Made by a program: the position numbers and the translations under genes. From NCBI RefSeq assembly GCF_002242805.1, contig NZ_MCGQ01000010.1, positions 62,001 through 126,000 of the forward strand: a stretch of DNA of 64,000 bases, read 5' to 3'. The notes under the pieces are model-generated. The model made no database searches, was not told where the DNA came from, and saw only the letters and a program-made list of their open reading frames with translations. Positions 24,180 to 33,184 of the stretch are shown piece after piece. Each line of letters begins with the position of its first letter. Positions within the stretch are counted from its first letter, which is position 1. This stretch comes from Streptomyces diastatochromogenes (GTDB lineage Bacteria; Actinomycetota; Actinomycetes; Streptomycetales; Streptomycetaceae).

Positions 24180-26462
24180 TCAGCCGCCGAGCGTCAGGCG
24201 GGGTTTCGGGGCGTCCGTGCGGCCGGTCTGCGGGCGGCGGCTGCCCGCCCGGTAGGGCGCGGGCCAGGTGATGCCGGGGCCGTCGTAGCCCTGCTCGGCG
24301 GCCGCGTGCAGGGTCCAGTGCGGGTCGTACAGGTGTGGCCGGGCCAGGGCGCACAGGTCCGTACGCCCGGCCAGGATCAGGGAGTTGACGTCGTCCCAGG
24401 AGGAGATCGCGCCGACCGCGATCACCGGGACGCCGGCCTCGTGCCGGATGCGGTCGGCGAACGGCGTCTGGTACGACCGCCCGAACTCCGGCCGCTCCTC
24501 GGCCACCACCTGTCCCGTCGACACGTCGATCGCGTCGGCGCCGTGCGCGGCGAAGGCCCGGGCGATCTCGACCGCGTCCTCGGCGGTGGTGCCGCCCTCG
24601 GCCCAGTCGGTGGCCGAGATGCGCACGGTCAGGGGTTTCTCGTCCGGCCACACCCCGCGTACGGCGTCGAACACCTCCAGCGGGAACCTCAGCCGCTTCT
24701 CCAGCGAGCCGCCGTAGGCGTCGGTGCGCCGGTTGGTGAGCGGGGAGAGGAAGCCGGAGAGCAGGTAGCCGTGCGCGCAGTGCAGTTCCAGCAGGTCGAA
24801 ACCGGCGCGGGCGGCCCGCCAGGCGGCCGCCGAGAACTGTTCGCGGATGTCGGTGAGTTGGGCCCTGGAGAGCTGGCGCGGGGTCTGGCTGTCCGGCTTG
24901 TACGGCAGCGGGGAGGCGGCCACCAGCGGCCAGTTGCCGTCGGGGAGCGGCTCGTCCATGCCCTCCCACATCAGCTTCGTCGAGCCCTTGCGGCCGGAGT
25001 GCCCGAGCTGCACACCGATCGCCGTACCCGGTGCCTGGGTGTGCACGAAGTCGGTGATCCGCTTCCAGGCGTCCGCCTGGCGGCCGGTGTAGAGGCCGGT
25101 GCAGCCGGGGGTGATCCGGCCCTCCTCGCTCACGCACACCATCTCCGTCATCACCAGACCCGCCCCGCCGAGGGCGCGGGCGCCGAGGTGGACCAGGTGG
25201 AAGTCGCCCGGGACGCCGTCCACGGCCGAGTACATGTCCATCGGGGACACGACGACCCGGTTGCGCAGGGTCAGGCCGCGCAGCCGGAACGGGGTGAACA
25301 TCGGGGGTGTGCCGGGCGGGCAGCCGAACTCGCGCTCGACGGCCTCGGTGAAGCGGGCGTCGCGCAGCCGCAGGTTGTCGTGGGTGACGCGGCGGCTGCG
25401 GGTGAGGAGGTTGAAGGCGAACTGGCGGGGCGGCTGGTCGAGGTGGCGCCGCAGGTTCTCGAACCACTCCAGGCTCGCCCGGGCGGCCCGCTGGGTGGAG
25501 GCGACGACGGGCTTGCGCTCCTCCTCGTACGCCGCGAGCGCCCGTGGCACGTCGGGCTGTTCCTCCAGGCAGGCCGCCAGGGCCAGCGCGTCCTCCACGG
25601 CGAGCTTGGTGCCGGAGCCGATGGAGAAGTGGGCGGTGTGGGCCGCGTCCCCGAGGAGGACGACGTTGCCGTGGGACCAGCGGTCGTTGACCACCGTACG
25701 GAAGGTGGTCCAGGTGGACTTGTTGGAGCGCAGGGGTCGTCCGCGGAGCGCTTCCGCGAAGATCTTGGTGCAGCGCTCGATGGACTCCTGCGGGGTGGCT
25801 TCGTCGAATCCCGCCGCGCGCCAGACCTCCTCGCGCATCTCGATGATCACGGTGGAGGCGTCGGGTGCGTACGGGTAGCCGTGCAGCTGCATCACACCGT
25901 GTTCGGTCTCGGCGATCTCGAAGCGGAAGGCGTCGAAGGCGAAGTCGGTGGCCAGCCAGATGTAGCGGCAGTGGTGTTCGGTCACATGGGGACGGAACAC
26001 ATCGGCGTAGGTCTGGCGGGTGGTGCTGTGGACTCCGTCGGCGGCGATGAGCAGGTCGTGGGTCGCCGAGAGGTGGTCGGGGTTCGGGGCCTCAGTGCGG
26101 AAGCGGATGTCCACGCCGAGGGTGCGGCAGCGGTCGTGCAGGATTTGGAGGAGGCGTTTCCTGCCGAGGGCCGCGAAACCGTGTCCTCCGGAGGTGTGGC
26201 GGGTGCCTCGATGGACGATGTCGATGTCGTCCCAGCGGGTGAAGTCCTTCTGTAGGGCCGCGTAGACCACGGGGTCGGCGTGTTCGATACCGCCCAGGGT
26301 CTCGTCCGAGAGGACCACTCCGAAGCCGAAGGTGTCGTCGGGGGCGTTGCGTTCCCAGAGGGTGACTTCGCGGGAGGGGTCCAGTCGTTTCAGCAACGCT
26401 GCCGCGTACAGGCCGCCGGGGCCTCCGCCGATGATCGCGATGCGTCGGCCTTGAGTGGGCAT
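24180..26462 (-). CDS. Bifunctional 2-aminobenzoyl-CoA (or salicylyl-CoA) monooxygenase/reductase fusion
   Basis: This 760-aa protein starts at ATG 26462 (MPTQGRRIAIIGGGPGGLYA). The N-terminal half (about 1-375) is an FAD hydroxylase: GGGPGG Rossmann motif, NVVLLGDAAHTAHFSIGSG near residue 290. The C-terminal half (about 385-740) is an Old Yellow Enzyme TIM barrel: FTPFRLRGLTLRNRVVVSPM, ELHCAHGYLLSGFLSP, DLCALARPHLYDP. This exact fusion is the anthraniloyl-CoA monooxygenase/reductase that hydroxylates the CoA thioester and reduces the ring. Close relatives are called salicylyl-CoA 5-hydroxylase/oxidoreductase. It lies 2 nt downstream of the hydratase gene. Which aromatic CoA is used is not decided by sequence. 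Confidence 0.9.
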   Translation of the reverse strand: MPTQGRRIAIIGGGPGGLYAAALLKRLDPSREVTLWERNAPDDTFGFGVVLSDETLGGIEHADPVVYAALQKDFTRWDDIDIVHRGTRHTSGGHGFAALGRKRLLQILHDRCRTLGVDIRFRTEAPNPDHLSATHDLLIAADGVHSTTRQTYADVFRPHVTEHHCRYIWLATDFAFDAFRFEIAETEHGVMQLHGYPYAPDASTVIIEMREEVWRAAGFDEATPQESIERCTKIFAEALRGRPLRSNKSTWTTFRTVVNDRWSHGNVVLLGDAAHTAHFSIGSGTKLAVEDALALAACLEEQPDVPRALAAYEEERKPVVASTQRAARASLEWFENLRRHLDQPPRQFAFNLLTRSRRVTHDNLRLRDARFTEAVEREFGCPPGTPPMFTPFRLRGLTLRNRVVVSPMDMYSAVDGVPGDFHLVHLGARALGGAGLVMTEMVCVSEEGRITPGCTGLYTGRQADAWKRITDFVHTQAPGTAIGVQLGHSGRKGSTKLMWEGMDEPLPDGNWPLVAASPLPYKPDSQTPRQLSRAQLTDIREQFSAAAWRAARAGFDLLELHCAHGYLLSGFLSPLTNRRTDAYGGSLEKRLRFPLEVFDAVRGVWPDEKPLTVRISATDWAEGGTTAEDAVEIARAFAAHGADAIDVSTGQVVAEERPEFGRSYQTPFADRIRHEAGVPVIAVGAISSWDDVNSLILAGRTDLCALARPHLYDPHWTLHAAAEQGYDGPGITWPAPYRAGSRRPQTGRTDAPKPRLTLGG

Positions 26463-26464
26463 GG

Positions 26465-27292
26465 TTACCGCCCCCTCCACTTCGGCGGGCGCTTCTCCGT
26501 GAATGCCGCGTGGAACTCGGCGTAATCCTCGCCGTTCATCAGCAGCGCCTGGGTCGAGGCGTCCAGTTCCACCGATGCCGCCAAGGGCATGTCCAGTTCT
26601 GCCGTGAGCAGGGCCTTCGTCTGGGCGTACGCCAAAGCCGGGCCGTCTGCCAAGCGGCGGGCCAGCTCCGAAGCCGCCTCGTCCGCGCGGCCCTCCTCCG
26701 TCAGTTCGCTGATCAGGCCGATGCGCTCGGCCTCGGGTGCGCGTACCGGCTCGCCGAGCATCAGGAGGCGGGTCGCATGACCTAGGCCGACGACCCGGGG
26801 CAGCAGGTACGCCGCGCCCATGTCGCCGCCGGAGAGGCCGACGCGGGTGAAGAGGAAGGCGAAGCGGGCCGAGGGGTCCGCGACCCGGAAGTCGGACGCC
26901 AGGGCCAGGACCGCGCCCGCGCCGGCCGCCACGCCGTGGACGGCGGCGATCACCGGGAACGGGCATTCGCGGATCGCCCGTACCACCTGACCGGTCATCC
27001 GGTTGAAGTCGAGCAGCTGGGCGGTGTCCATGGACAGGGTGGCGCCGATGATCTCGTCCACGTCGCCGCCGGAGCAGAAGCCGCGCCCCTCGCCGGCCAG
27101 GACGAGGGCGCGGACCGACCGCTCCCGGCTCAGCTCGGCGAGCAGATCGCGCAGGTCGGCGTAGGCGCCGAAGGTGAGGGCGTTGAGTTTGTCGGGGCGG
27201 GCGAGGGTGACGGTGGCCACCCCGTCGGCGAGCTGGACCCGCAGGTGCTCCCAGTCGGAGGTGCGGGCGGCGGAGCCGGTGAAGGGACTCAT
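26465..27292 (-). CDS. Enoyl-CoA hydratase/isomerase family protein
   Basis: This 275-aa crotonase-fold protein starts at ATG 27292 behind AGGAGG. It shows ATVTLARPDKLNALTFGAY, the oxyanion segment VLAGEGRGFCSGGDVDE, and VHGVAAGAGAVLALASDFRVAD. The Gly-rich positions that stabilise the enolate are intact. In the aminobenzoyl-CoA pathway such enzymes hydrate or cleave the ring after reduction. It is the first gene of the minus-strand pair with the monooxygenase fusion, and its 5' region contains the second shared operator. Confidence 0.92.
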   Translation of the reverse strand: MSPFTGSAARTSDWEHLRVQLADGVATVTLARPDKLNALTFGAYADLRDLLAELSRERSVRALVLAGEGRGFCSGGDVDEIIGATLSMDTAQLLDFNRMTGQVVRAIRECPFPVIAAVHGVAAGAGAVLALASDFRVADPSARFAFLFTRVGLSGGDMGAAYLLPRVVGLGHATRLLMLGEPVRAPEAERIGLISELTEEGRADEAASELARRLADGPALAYAQTKALLTAELDMPLAASVELDASTQALLMNGEDYAEFHAAFTEKRPPKWRGR

Positions 27293-27345
27293 GACGTGCG
27301 GCCTCCTAGGGGGGTGGTGCCTCACGCAGCGCTCCCCACGAAGTT

Positions 27346-27370
27346 AACACGTGTTTGTGACTGTCGTCAC
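27346..27370. promoter_or_regulatory. Shared operator in front of the hydratase/monooxygenase operon
   Basis: AACACGTGTT (27346-27355) is a perfect palindrome overlapping CGTGTTTGTGACTGTCGTCA (27350-27369), which matches the operator at 20641-20660 (16 of 20 identical in register, the differences lying mostly in the central four bases). It lies 54-78 bp upstream of the hydratase ATG. The rest of the 294-bp gap to 27587 shows no other clear element apart from the promoter region of the HATPase gene. Confidence 0.65.
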
Positions 27371-27586
27371 GAGGGCGCGACAGCGCGCCTCTGGATGGCC
27401 GGGTCCCGTCACGCGCGTCACTGATCGTCCACAGCGTCGTAACAGTGGGCACAGCCGGGCGAGGCGGGACGTTCAGCCGGGTAAGCCGCCCGGTACCGGG
27501 GCCGAAGGTCCCGAGCGGTGCCCGACGACGGTCCCTGTGGCCGGGCCCGTACCATTTCTGAGGTTGAAAGCAGGACAGCCTGCTCC

Positions 27587-28039
27587 ATGAACGGACTCGC
27601 CTTGTACCAACGCCCCGCCCAACCGGCCTCTTGGCGCATCCCGCTGCCGCACACCGCAGCGGCGGTGCCCGTGGCGCGTGCCCTGGTCCGAACGGCCCTC
27701 GCCGAGGTGGAGCACGCGGCCGATCCCGACACCGCCGAGCTGCTGACGGCCGAGCTGGTCGCCAACGCGGTGGAGCACACCGACGGGCGTGGCCCGATAG
27801 AGCTGGTGGTCGAGCTGCTGCCGAGCGGCTGCCAGGTCGAGGTGCACGACCCGGACCCGGCGCCGCCGGGCCATCTCACCCGTCCGGTGATCGAGGAGCC
27901 CGACCCCTGGCAGGAGGGAGGGCGCGGTCTGCTGCTGATCCGCGCTCTCAGCTCGTCCTGCGGTCACCGCCCGACCCCGTCGGGCAAGGCGGTGTGGTTC
28001 AGACTGCCTGCAATTCCTGGTCAGCGGCGTCCGGCGTGA
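27587..28039 (+). CDS. HATPase_c (anti-sigma/ RsbW-like) regulatory ATP-binding protein
   Basis: This 150-aa protein has a single GHKL ATPase fold. The N-box ELVANAVEHT lies at about residues 57-66, then VEVHDPDPAPP (G1) and GGRGLLLIRALSSSCGHRPT (G2). Small stand-alone HATPase proteins of this kind are very numerous in Streptomyces and act as anti-sigma factors or regulators paired with STAS or SpoIIE proteins. No such partner is next to it. Its last 41 bases overlap the 3' end of the convergent permease gene, so the two transcripts must be antisense over that stretch. Confidence 0.88.
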   Translation: MNGLALYQRPAQPASWRIPLPHTAAAVPVARALVRTALAEVEHAADPDTAELLTAELVANAVEHTDGRGPIELVVELLPSGCQVEVHDPDPAPPGHLTRPVIEEPDPWQEGGRGLLLIRALSSSCGHRPTPSGKAVWFRLPAIPGQRRPA

Positions 28040-29444
28040 CCTCGCGGGACGGCTGGGCCAGCGTGGAGTGCCGGCGGCCGTAGGCGACGTAGACGAGCAG
28101 GCCCACCGCGAGGAACACCGCGAACTGGAGCCAGGTCTGCCAGCCGGTCTCGTACATCAGGTACAGGCAGAAGGCGACGCCGAGCAGCGGGCCGACGGGG
28201 TAGAGCGGCACCCGGAAGCTGCGGTCGAGGCCCGGCTCGCGGCGGCGCAGGGCGATCACCGCGATGTTGACCACGGCCATGATGGCGAGCGTGCCGATGG
28301 TGCACAGGTTCATCACCGCGTCCAGGGAGGCGAAGGCCGCCGGGACCGCGAAGACGACCGCGACGATGACCGTTCCGGCCACCGGGGTGGAGGTCCGCGG
28401 CGACACCTTCTCGAAGACCCGCGGGATCAGGCCGTCCCGGGACATCGACATCAGGATGCGGGTCTGGCCGTACATCACCGCGAGGACGACGGAGGCGATG
28501 GCGACGACCGCGCCGAAGGCGATGACCCCACCGCCGACGGTGGAGCCGGTGACCTCGTTGACGACGTAGGAGAGGGCAGCGGGACGGCCGGCGACCTGGT
28601 CGCCGCCGATGGCGCCGATCGCGGCGACCGCGACCGCGCAGTAGAGGAGGGTGACCAGGCCCATGCAGACCAGGATCGCGATCGGGATGTCCCGGCGGGG
28701 GTTCTTCGCCTCCTCACCGGCCGTGGTGATCGCGTCGAAGCCGATGTAGGAGAAGAACGCGGCGGTGGTGCCCGCGCCGATGCCGCCGAGGCCGGCCGGG
28801 GAGAACGGGGTGAGGTTGCCGTCCTTGAAGGCGCTGTAGCCGATGGCGCAGAAGGCCAGGAGGATGACGAGCTTCACGGCCGCCATGGCGGCGGTGGCCC
28901 GGGCGCTCTCGCGCACCCCGCGCACCAGCAGCAGGGACGCCATCGCGATGACGATCATGGCGGGGAGGTTCACGACGCCGCCGTCGCCCGGACCGGCCGA
29001 GAGGACGGCGGGAAGCTGCCAGCCGGTGAGGCTGTGCAGGAGTTCGTTGACGTACTGGCTCCAGCCGACCGCGACCGCCGAGATGGAGATGCCGTACTCC
29101 AGCAGCAGGCACCAGCCGACCAGGAAGGCGGTGGACTCGCCGAGGCCCGCGTAGGCGAAGGAGTACGAGGAGCCGGAGACCGGGATCGCGCCGCCCAGCT
29201 CGGCGAAGGAGAGGGCGGTGAAGACGCAGGTGATCGCGGCGAGGACGAAGGAGACGACCACGGCGGGGCCGGCCTGGGCGACGGAGTCGGAGAGGCCGAC
29301 GAAGATGCCGGTACCGACGATGGCGCCGACGCCGAAGCAGATCAGCTGGAAGAGTCCCATCGTGCGCTTGAGGCCGTGGCCTTCGCGGTCGGCGCCGGAT
29401 TCGGCTATGAGCGCGCCGGGGGACTTGATGCGGGGAGCGGGCAT
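27999..29444 (-). CDS. APC-family basic amino acid permease, probably arginine/ornithine
   Basis: This protein of about 481 aa is taken from ATG 29444 (MPAPRIKSPG); an ATG at 29483 is possible. It has 12 or more hydrophobic segments and cationic amino acid transporter motifs: GVGAIVGTGIFVGLSDSVAQAGPAV in helix 1, GSSYSFAYAGLGES, AAFFSYIGFDAITTAGEEAKNPRR and SRDGLIPRVFEKVSPR. It precedes nothing on its strand but follows the ornithine carbamoyltransferase gene at 112 bp. It probably imports arginine or exchanges it for ornithine. It belongs functionally with the arginine deiminase pathway next door. Confidence 0.9.
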   Translation of the reverse strand: MPAPRIKSPGALIAESGADREGHGLKRTMGLFQLICFGVGAIVGTGIFVGLSDSVAQAGPAVVVSFVLAAITCVFTALSFAELGGAIPVSGSSYSFAYAGLGESTAFLVGWCLLLEYGISISAVAVGWSQYVNELLHSLTGWQLPAVLSAGPGDGGVVNLPAMIVIAMASLLLVRGVRESARATAAMAAVKLVILLAFCAIGYSAFKDGNLTPFSPAGLGGIGAGTTAAFFSYIGFDAITTAGEEAKNPRRDIPIAILVCMGLVTLLYCAVAVAAIGAIGGDQVAGRPAALSYVVNEVTGSTVGGGVIAFGAVVAIASVVLAVMYGQTRILMSMSRDGLIPRVFEKVSPRTSTPVAGTVIVAVVFAVPAAFASLDAVMNLCTIGTLAIMAVVNIAVIALRRREPGLDRSFRVPLYPVGPLLGVAFCLYLMYETGWQTWLQFAVFLAVGLLVYVAYGRRHSTLAQPSREVTPDAADQELQAV

Positions 29445-29556
29445 GCGGGTGGTGCTCGTTTCTGGTGGTGCGGGCGCGATCACTGGTCGATCGCTGCGGC
29501 GGCCGTGGCAGGGGTGGCGCCGGGCCGCCGGTCAGGATAAGGCCTGGTGAGGTGGG

Positions 29557-30585
29557 TCAGGCAAGGCTGTGTGACGCGCCCGCCAGGGTGGCCACGAGAA
29601 CCGCCTTGATCGTGTGCATCCGGTTCTCGGCCTCGTCGAAGACGACGGAGTGCTCGGACTCGAACACCTCGTCGGTCACCTCCAGCTCGGTCAGTCCGTG
29701 CCGCTCGTGGATCTCGCGGCCCACGGCGGTGCCGAGGTCATGGAAGGCCGGCAGGCAGTGCAGGAACTTCACCTGGTCGTTGCCGGTGGCGCGCAGCACG
29801 TCCATGGTGACGGCGTACGGGCCCAGCAGGGCGATGCGCTCGTCCCAGACCTCCTTGGGCTCGCCCATGGAGACCCAGACGTCGGTGGCGATGAAGTCGG
29901 CGCCCCGCACGCCGTCCTTCACATCGTCGGTGAGGGTGATCCGGGCGCCGGAGGCCGTGGCGAGCTGCCGGGCCACCTCGATGATCGTCTCGTCCGGCCA
30001 CAGCAGCTTGGGCGCGACGATCCGGACGTCCATGCCGAGCAGGGCGCCGGTGACCAGGTAGGAGTTGCCCATGTTGTACCGGGCGTCGCCGAGGTAGGCG
30101 AAGGCGATCTCGGCCAGCGGCTTGTCGCTGTGCTCGGTCATGGTGAGCACGTCGGCGAGCATCTGGGTGGGGTGCCACTCGTCGGTGAGGCCGTTGTAGA
30201 CGGGGACTCCGGCGTAGGTGGCCAGCTCCTCGATCACGCCCTGACCGTGCCCGCGGTACTCGATGCCGTCGAACATCCGGCCGAGGACGCGGGCGGTGTC
30301 CTTCACGGACTCCTTGTGCCCGATCTGCGAGCCGGACGGGTCGAGGTAGGTGGTGTGGGCGCCCTGGTCGGCGGCGGCGACCTCGAACGCGCAGCGGGTG
30401 CGCGTCGAGGTCTTCTCGAAGATCAGTGCGATGTTCTTGCCGCGCAGGTACTGCGTCTCGGCCCCGGCCTTCTTGGCGGCCTTCAGCTCGGCGGCCAGCT
30501 CGACCAGACCGCGGAACTCCTCCTCGGTGAAGTCAAGCTCCTTGAGGAAGTGGCGGCCGGCGAGGGCGGTCGGAACTGTCGCCAT
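29557..30585 (-). CDS. arcB: Ornithine carbamoyltransferase (catabolic, ADI pathway context)
   Basis: This 342-aa protein has the carbamoyl-phosphate motif [11 protein letters not shown] near residue 60, [11 protein letters not shown], and the ornithine-binding [10 protein letters not shown] near 270. The length fits the OTC family. In catabolism it splits citrulline to ornithine and carbamoyl phosphate. The assignment to arcB rather than argF rests on the adjacent arginine deiminase and permease genes. No carbamate kinase gene is in the window, so ATP recovery would need one elsewhere. Confidence 0.9.
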   Translation of the reverse strand: MATVPTALAGRHFLKELDFTEEEFRGLVELAAELKAAKKAGAETQYLRGKNIALIFEKTSTRTRCAFEVAAADQGAHTTYLDPSGSQIGHKESVKDTARVLGRMFDGIEYRGHGQGVIEELATYAGVPVYNGLTDEWHPTQMLADVLTMTEHSDKPLAEIAFAYLGDARYNMGNSYLVTGALLGMDVRIVAPKLLWPDETIIEVARQLATASGARITLTDDVKDGVRGADFIATDVWVSMGEPKEVWDERIALLGPYAVTMDVLRATGNDQVKFLHCLPAFHDLGTAVGREIHERHGLTELEVTDEVFESEHSVVFDEAENRMHTIKAVLVATLAGASHSLA

Positions 30586-30622
30586 GGGGGCGCTCCAGGG
30601 GTACGGGTGGACGGACCTTGGA

Positions 30623-30653
30623 ATTCTATACGACGGTCAGCATTTATATACAG
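30623..30653 (-). promoter_or_regulatory. A/T-rich promoter/ARG-box-like region upstream of arcB
   Basis: This is the most A/T-rich stretch of the 99-bp gap between arcA and arcB. On the coding strand TGTATA and TATAGA are separated by 16 bp and could be -35/-10 elements. TATAC occurs twice about two helical turns apart. This would suit an ArgR-type operator, but I cannot fix a consensus match. Confidence 0.4.
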
Positions 30654-30684
30654 TCCGGTATGCGGGCCGATGCAGTCCGCTCGG

Positions 30685-31908
30685 TCACACCGCCTCACGC
30701 TCGACGGGACAGCTCATACAGCGCGGGCCACCCCTGCCCCGCCCCAGCTCGCTGCCCGGGATCTCGATCACCTCGATGCCCTGCTTGCGCAGATGGGTGT
30801 TGGTGGTGACGTTGCGCTCGTAGGCGACGACGACACCGGGCTCGACGGCGAGCACGTTGCAGCCGTCGTCCCACTGCTCGCGCTCGGCCGCGTGGACGTC
30901 CTGGGTGGCGGTCAGGACGCGGATCTCGCTGAGCCCGAGGGCGGCGGCGATCGCGCGGTGCATGTGCTCCGGCGGGTGGTCGGTGACCTTCAGCTCCTTG
31001 TCGGCGGCGCCCGGCTCGATGGTGTACGAGCGGAGCATGCCGAGGCCCGCGTACTGGGTGAAGACATCGCCGTCGACCATGGTCATCACGGTGTCGAGGT
31101 GCATCAGGGCGCGCTTCTTGGGCATGTCGAGCGCGACGATCGTCTGCGCGGACCCCGCGGCGAACAGCTTGTGCGCGAGCATCTCGACGGCCTGCGGGGT
31201 GGTGCGCTCGCTCATGCCGATGAGGACCGCGCCGTTGCCGATGACCAGGACGTCGCCGCCCTCGATGGTGGACGGGTAGTCGGCCTGCCCCTCGGACCAG
31301 ATGTGGAACATCTCGTCGCGGAAGAGCGGGTGGTGCCGGTAGATCGCCTCGAAGTGCACGGTCTCGCGCTGCCGCGCCGGCCAGCGCATGGCGTTGATGG
31401 AGACGCCGTCGTAGATCCAGGCGGAGGTGTCGCGGGTGAAGAGGTGGTTGGGCAGGGGCCTGAGCAGGAAGTCGTCGAGGTCCATGACATGGAACCGCAC
31501 GGAGGTCGGCTCCTCGTGCGCCTCCAGGAACTCCCGCTTGGTCATGCCGCCGACGAGGGCCTCGGTCAGCTCGCGCGCGGGCAGGGACTCGAAGGCGGCC
31601 CGGAGGTGGTCGGTGGCCAGCGGGCCGTACTCCTTCTCGTCGAAGACCCGGTCCAGGACGAGCGCCCGCGCCGCCGGGAACTCCAGCACCTCCGCGAGCA
31701 GGTCGCCGAAGAGGTGCACGGCGACCCCGCGGTCGCGCAGGACGTCGGCGAACCCGTCGTGCTCGGCGCGCGCCCGGCGCACCCACAGCACGTCGTCGAA
31801 CAGCAGGGCGTCCTTGTTGCTGGGGGTGAGCCTTTTGAGCTCCAGGTCGGGCCGGTGCAGGATCACGCGGCGCAGCCGACCGGCCTCGGAGTCGACGTGG
31901 TATGCCAT
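30685..31908 (-). CDS. arcA: Arginine deiminase
   Basis: This 407-aa protein starts at ATG 31908 ([20 protein letters not shown]). ADI signatures are present: [53 protein letters not shown] with catalytic His and Asp, and the C-terminal [12 protein letters not shown] containing the nucleophilic Cys. It hydrolyses arginine to citrulline and ammonia in the cytoplasm. It is the first gene of a minus-strand set with arcB and the permease. Together they let the organism use arginine as a source of ammonia and energy. The start shares its promoter region (31909-32038) with the divergent SPFH gene. Confidence 0.95.
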   Translation of the reverse strand: MAYHVDSEAGRLRRVILHRPDLELKRLTPSNKDALLFDDVLWVRRARAEHDGFADVLRDRGVAVHLFGDLLAEVLEFPAARALVLDRVFDEKEYGPLATDHLRAAFESLPARELTEALVGGMTKREFLEAHEEPTSVRFHVMDLDDFLLRPLPNHLFTRDTSAWIYDGVSINAMRWPARQRETVHFEAIYRHHPLFRDEMFHIWSEGQADYPSTIEGGDVLVIGNGAVLIGMSERTTPQAVEMLAHKLFAAGSAQTIVALDMPKKRALMHLDTVMTMVDGDVFTQYAGLGMLRSYTIEPGAADKELKVTDHPPEHMHRAIAAALGLSEIRVLTATQDVHAAEREQWDDGCNVLAVEPGVVVAYERNVTTNTHLRKQGIEVIEIPGSELGRGRGGPRCMSCPVEREAV

Positions 31909-32038
31909 GCCACCATCCTGGCCATTGATGCTCGCCTTCACGCCCTTCTTGGCCGTTTCCGCCCCTTCCTGTTTTCGTCCCCTTGACGAGAAGCGGTCGT
32001 ACGATTATCGTCGCCATGACGAAAAGCGAGGGGGACTC

Positions 32039-33184
32039 ATGGCCGACATCACCCGGCGCCTGGGCTGGCGCCATCTGCGCGGCGCGCCCACGGCGCACAT
32101 CCGGCACCACCGCTCCGGCACCCTGGTCCACGACGGTCCCGGGCTCAGCTTCTGGTTCCGCCCGCTGTCCGCCGCCCTGTCCGAGGTGCCGGTGGACGAC
32201 CGGGAACTGGCGATGACCTTCCACGCCCGCACCTCCGACTTCCAGGACGTGGCGGTGCAGGCGACGGTCACCTACCGGATCGCCGACCCGGGCGTCGCCG
32301 CCGCCCGCCTGGACTTCTCGATCGACCCCGACACCGGCGCCTGGCGCGGCACCCCGCTGGAACAGCTGGGCACGCTGCTCACCGAGACGGCCCAGCAGCA
32401 CGCGCTGGACGTCCTCGCCCGTACGCCGCTCTCGGCGGCGCTGGTGGACGGGGTCGCGGCGGTGCGCGAGCGGGTCGCGGCCGGGCTCGGCGCGGAACCG
32501 CGGCTGCCCGCCACCGGCATCGAGGTGGTGGCCGTACGCGTGATGGCGCTGCGGCCGGAACCGGAGGTGGAGCGGGCACTGCGCACTCCGGCCCGGGAGC
32601 AGATCCAGCAGGAGGCCGACCGGGCGACCTACGAGCGGCGGGCCGTCGCGGTCGAGCGGGAGCGGACCATCGCCGAGAACGAACTGGCCAGCCGGATCGA
32701 ACTCGCCCGCCGGGAAGAGCAGTTGGTCGAGCAGCGGGGCACCAACGCGCGCCGCGAGGCCGAGGAGCAGGCGGCCGCGGACGCGGTACGCGCCCAGGCG
32801 GAGGCGGCACGGTCGGTGAAGCTCGCCGAGGCCGAGGCCACGCGGTCGGTCAAGCTCGCCGAGGCCGAGGCGGCGCGGTCGGTCACGCTGGCGGAGGCGG
32901 AGGCGGCCCGGACGACGAAGCTCGCCGAGGCGGAGGCGGCACGGGCCGAGCGGGTCGCCCGCGCGGAGGCCGAGGGCGCGCGCGAGGTCGGCGAGGCGCG
33001 GGCGCAGGCCCAGGCGGCCTGGCTGCGGGTGCACGCGGAGGCCGGGATCGACGGGACGACGACCCTGCAGGCGCTCACCGCGACCCGGCTGGCCGAGAAC
33101 CTGCCCCGCATCGACAGCGTCACCGTCTCGCCGGACGTGCTCACCGGACTGCTCGCCAGGCTCTCCCCGGGGAGCGCGGAGTGA
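32039..33184 (+). CDS. SPFH/Band 7 domain protein with long coiled coil
   Basis: This 381-aa protein starts at ATG 32039 behind GAGGGGG. The N-terminal part (to about residue 180) is an SPFH fold: GPGLSFWFRPLSAALSEVPVDDRE, FHARTSDFQDVAVQATVTYRI, TGIEVVAVRVMALRPEPEVERALRTP. Residues 190-340 form a charged coiled coil with repeats of about ten residues (AARSVKLAEAE). Such proteins oligomerise at membranes as scaffolds; here there is no membrane anchor, so it may bind peripherally. Its stop overlaps the NAD-kinase-like gene (GTGA), which suggests a joint function. Confidence 0.88.
   Translation: MADITRRLGWRHLRGAPTAHIRHHRSGTLVHDGPGLSFWFRPLSAALSEVPVDDRELAMTFHARTSDFQDVAVQATVTYRIADPGVAAARLDFSIDPDTGAWRGTPLEQLGTLLTETAQQHALDVLARTPLSAALVDGVAAVRERVAAGLGAEPRLPATGIEVVAVRVMALRPEPEVERALRTPAREQIQQEADRATYERRAVAVERERTIAENELASRIELARREEQLVEQRGTNARREAEEQAAADAVRAQAEAARSVKLAEAEATRSVKLAEAEAARSVTLAEAEAARTTKLAEAEAARAERVARAEAEGAREVGEARAQAQAAWLRVHAEAGIDGTTTLQALTATRLAENLPRIDSVTVSPDVLTGLLARLSPGSAE
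32800..32950 (+). repeat. In-frame approximately 30-bp tandem repeats in the SPFH coiled coil
   Basis: About four to five copies of a 30-bp unit encode ARSVKLAEAE-type decapeptides, degenerating toward the end. The unit is 10 codons long, so gain or loss of copies keeps the reading frame and simply lengthens the coiled coil. Confidence 0.8.

Noticed and set aside
26463..26966. N-terminal extension of the monooxygenase fusion to 928 residues
   Set aside because: The extension is antisense-frame to the hydratase gene, and the FAD Rossmann motif starts a few residues after ATG 26462.
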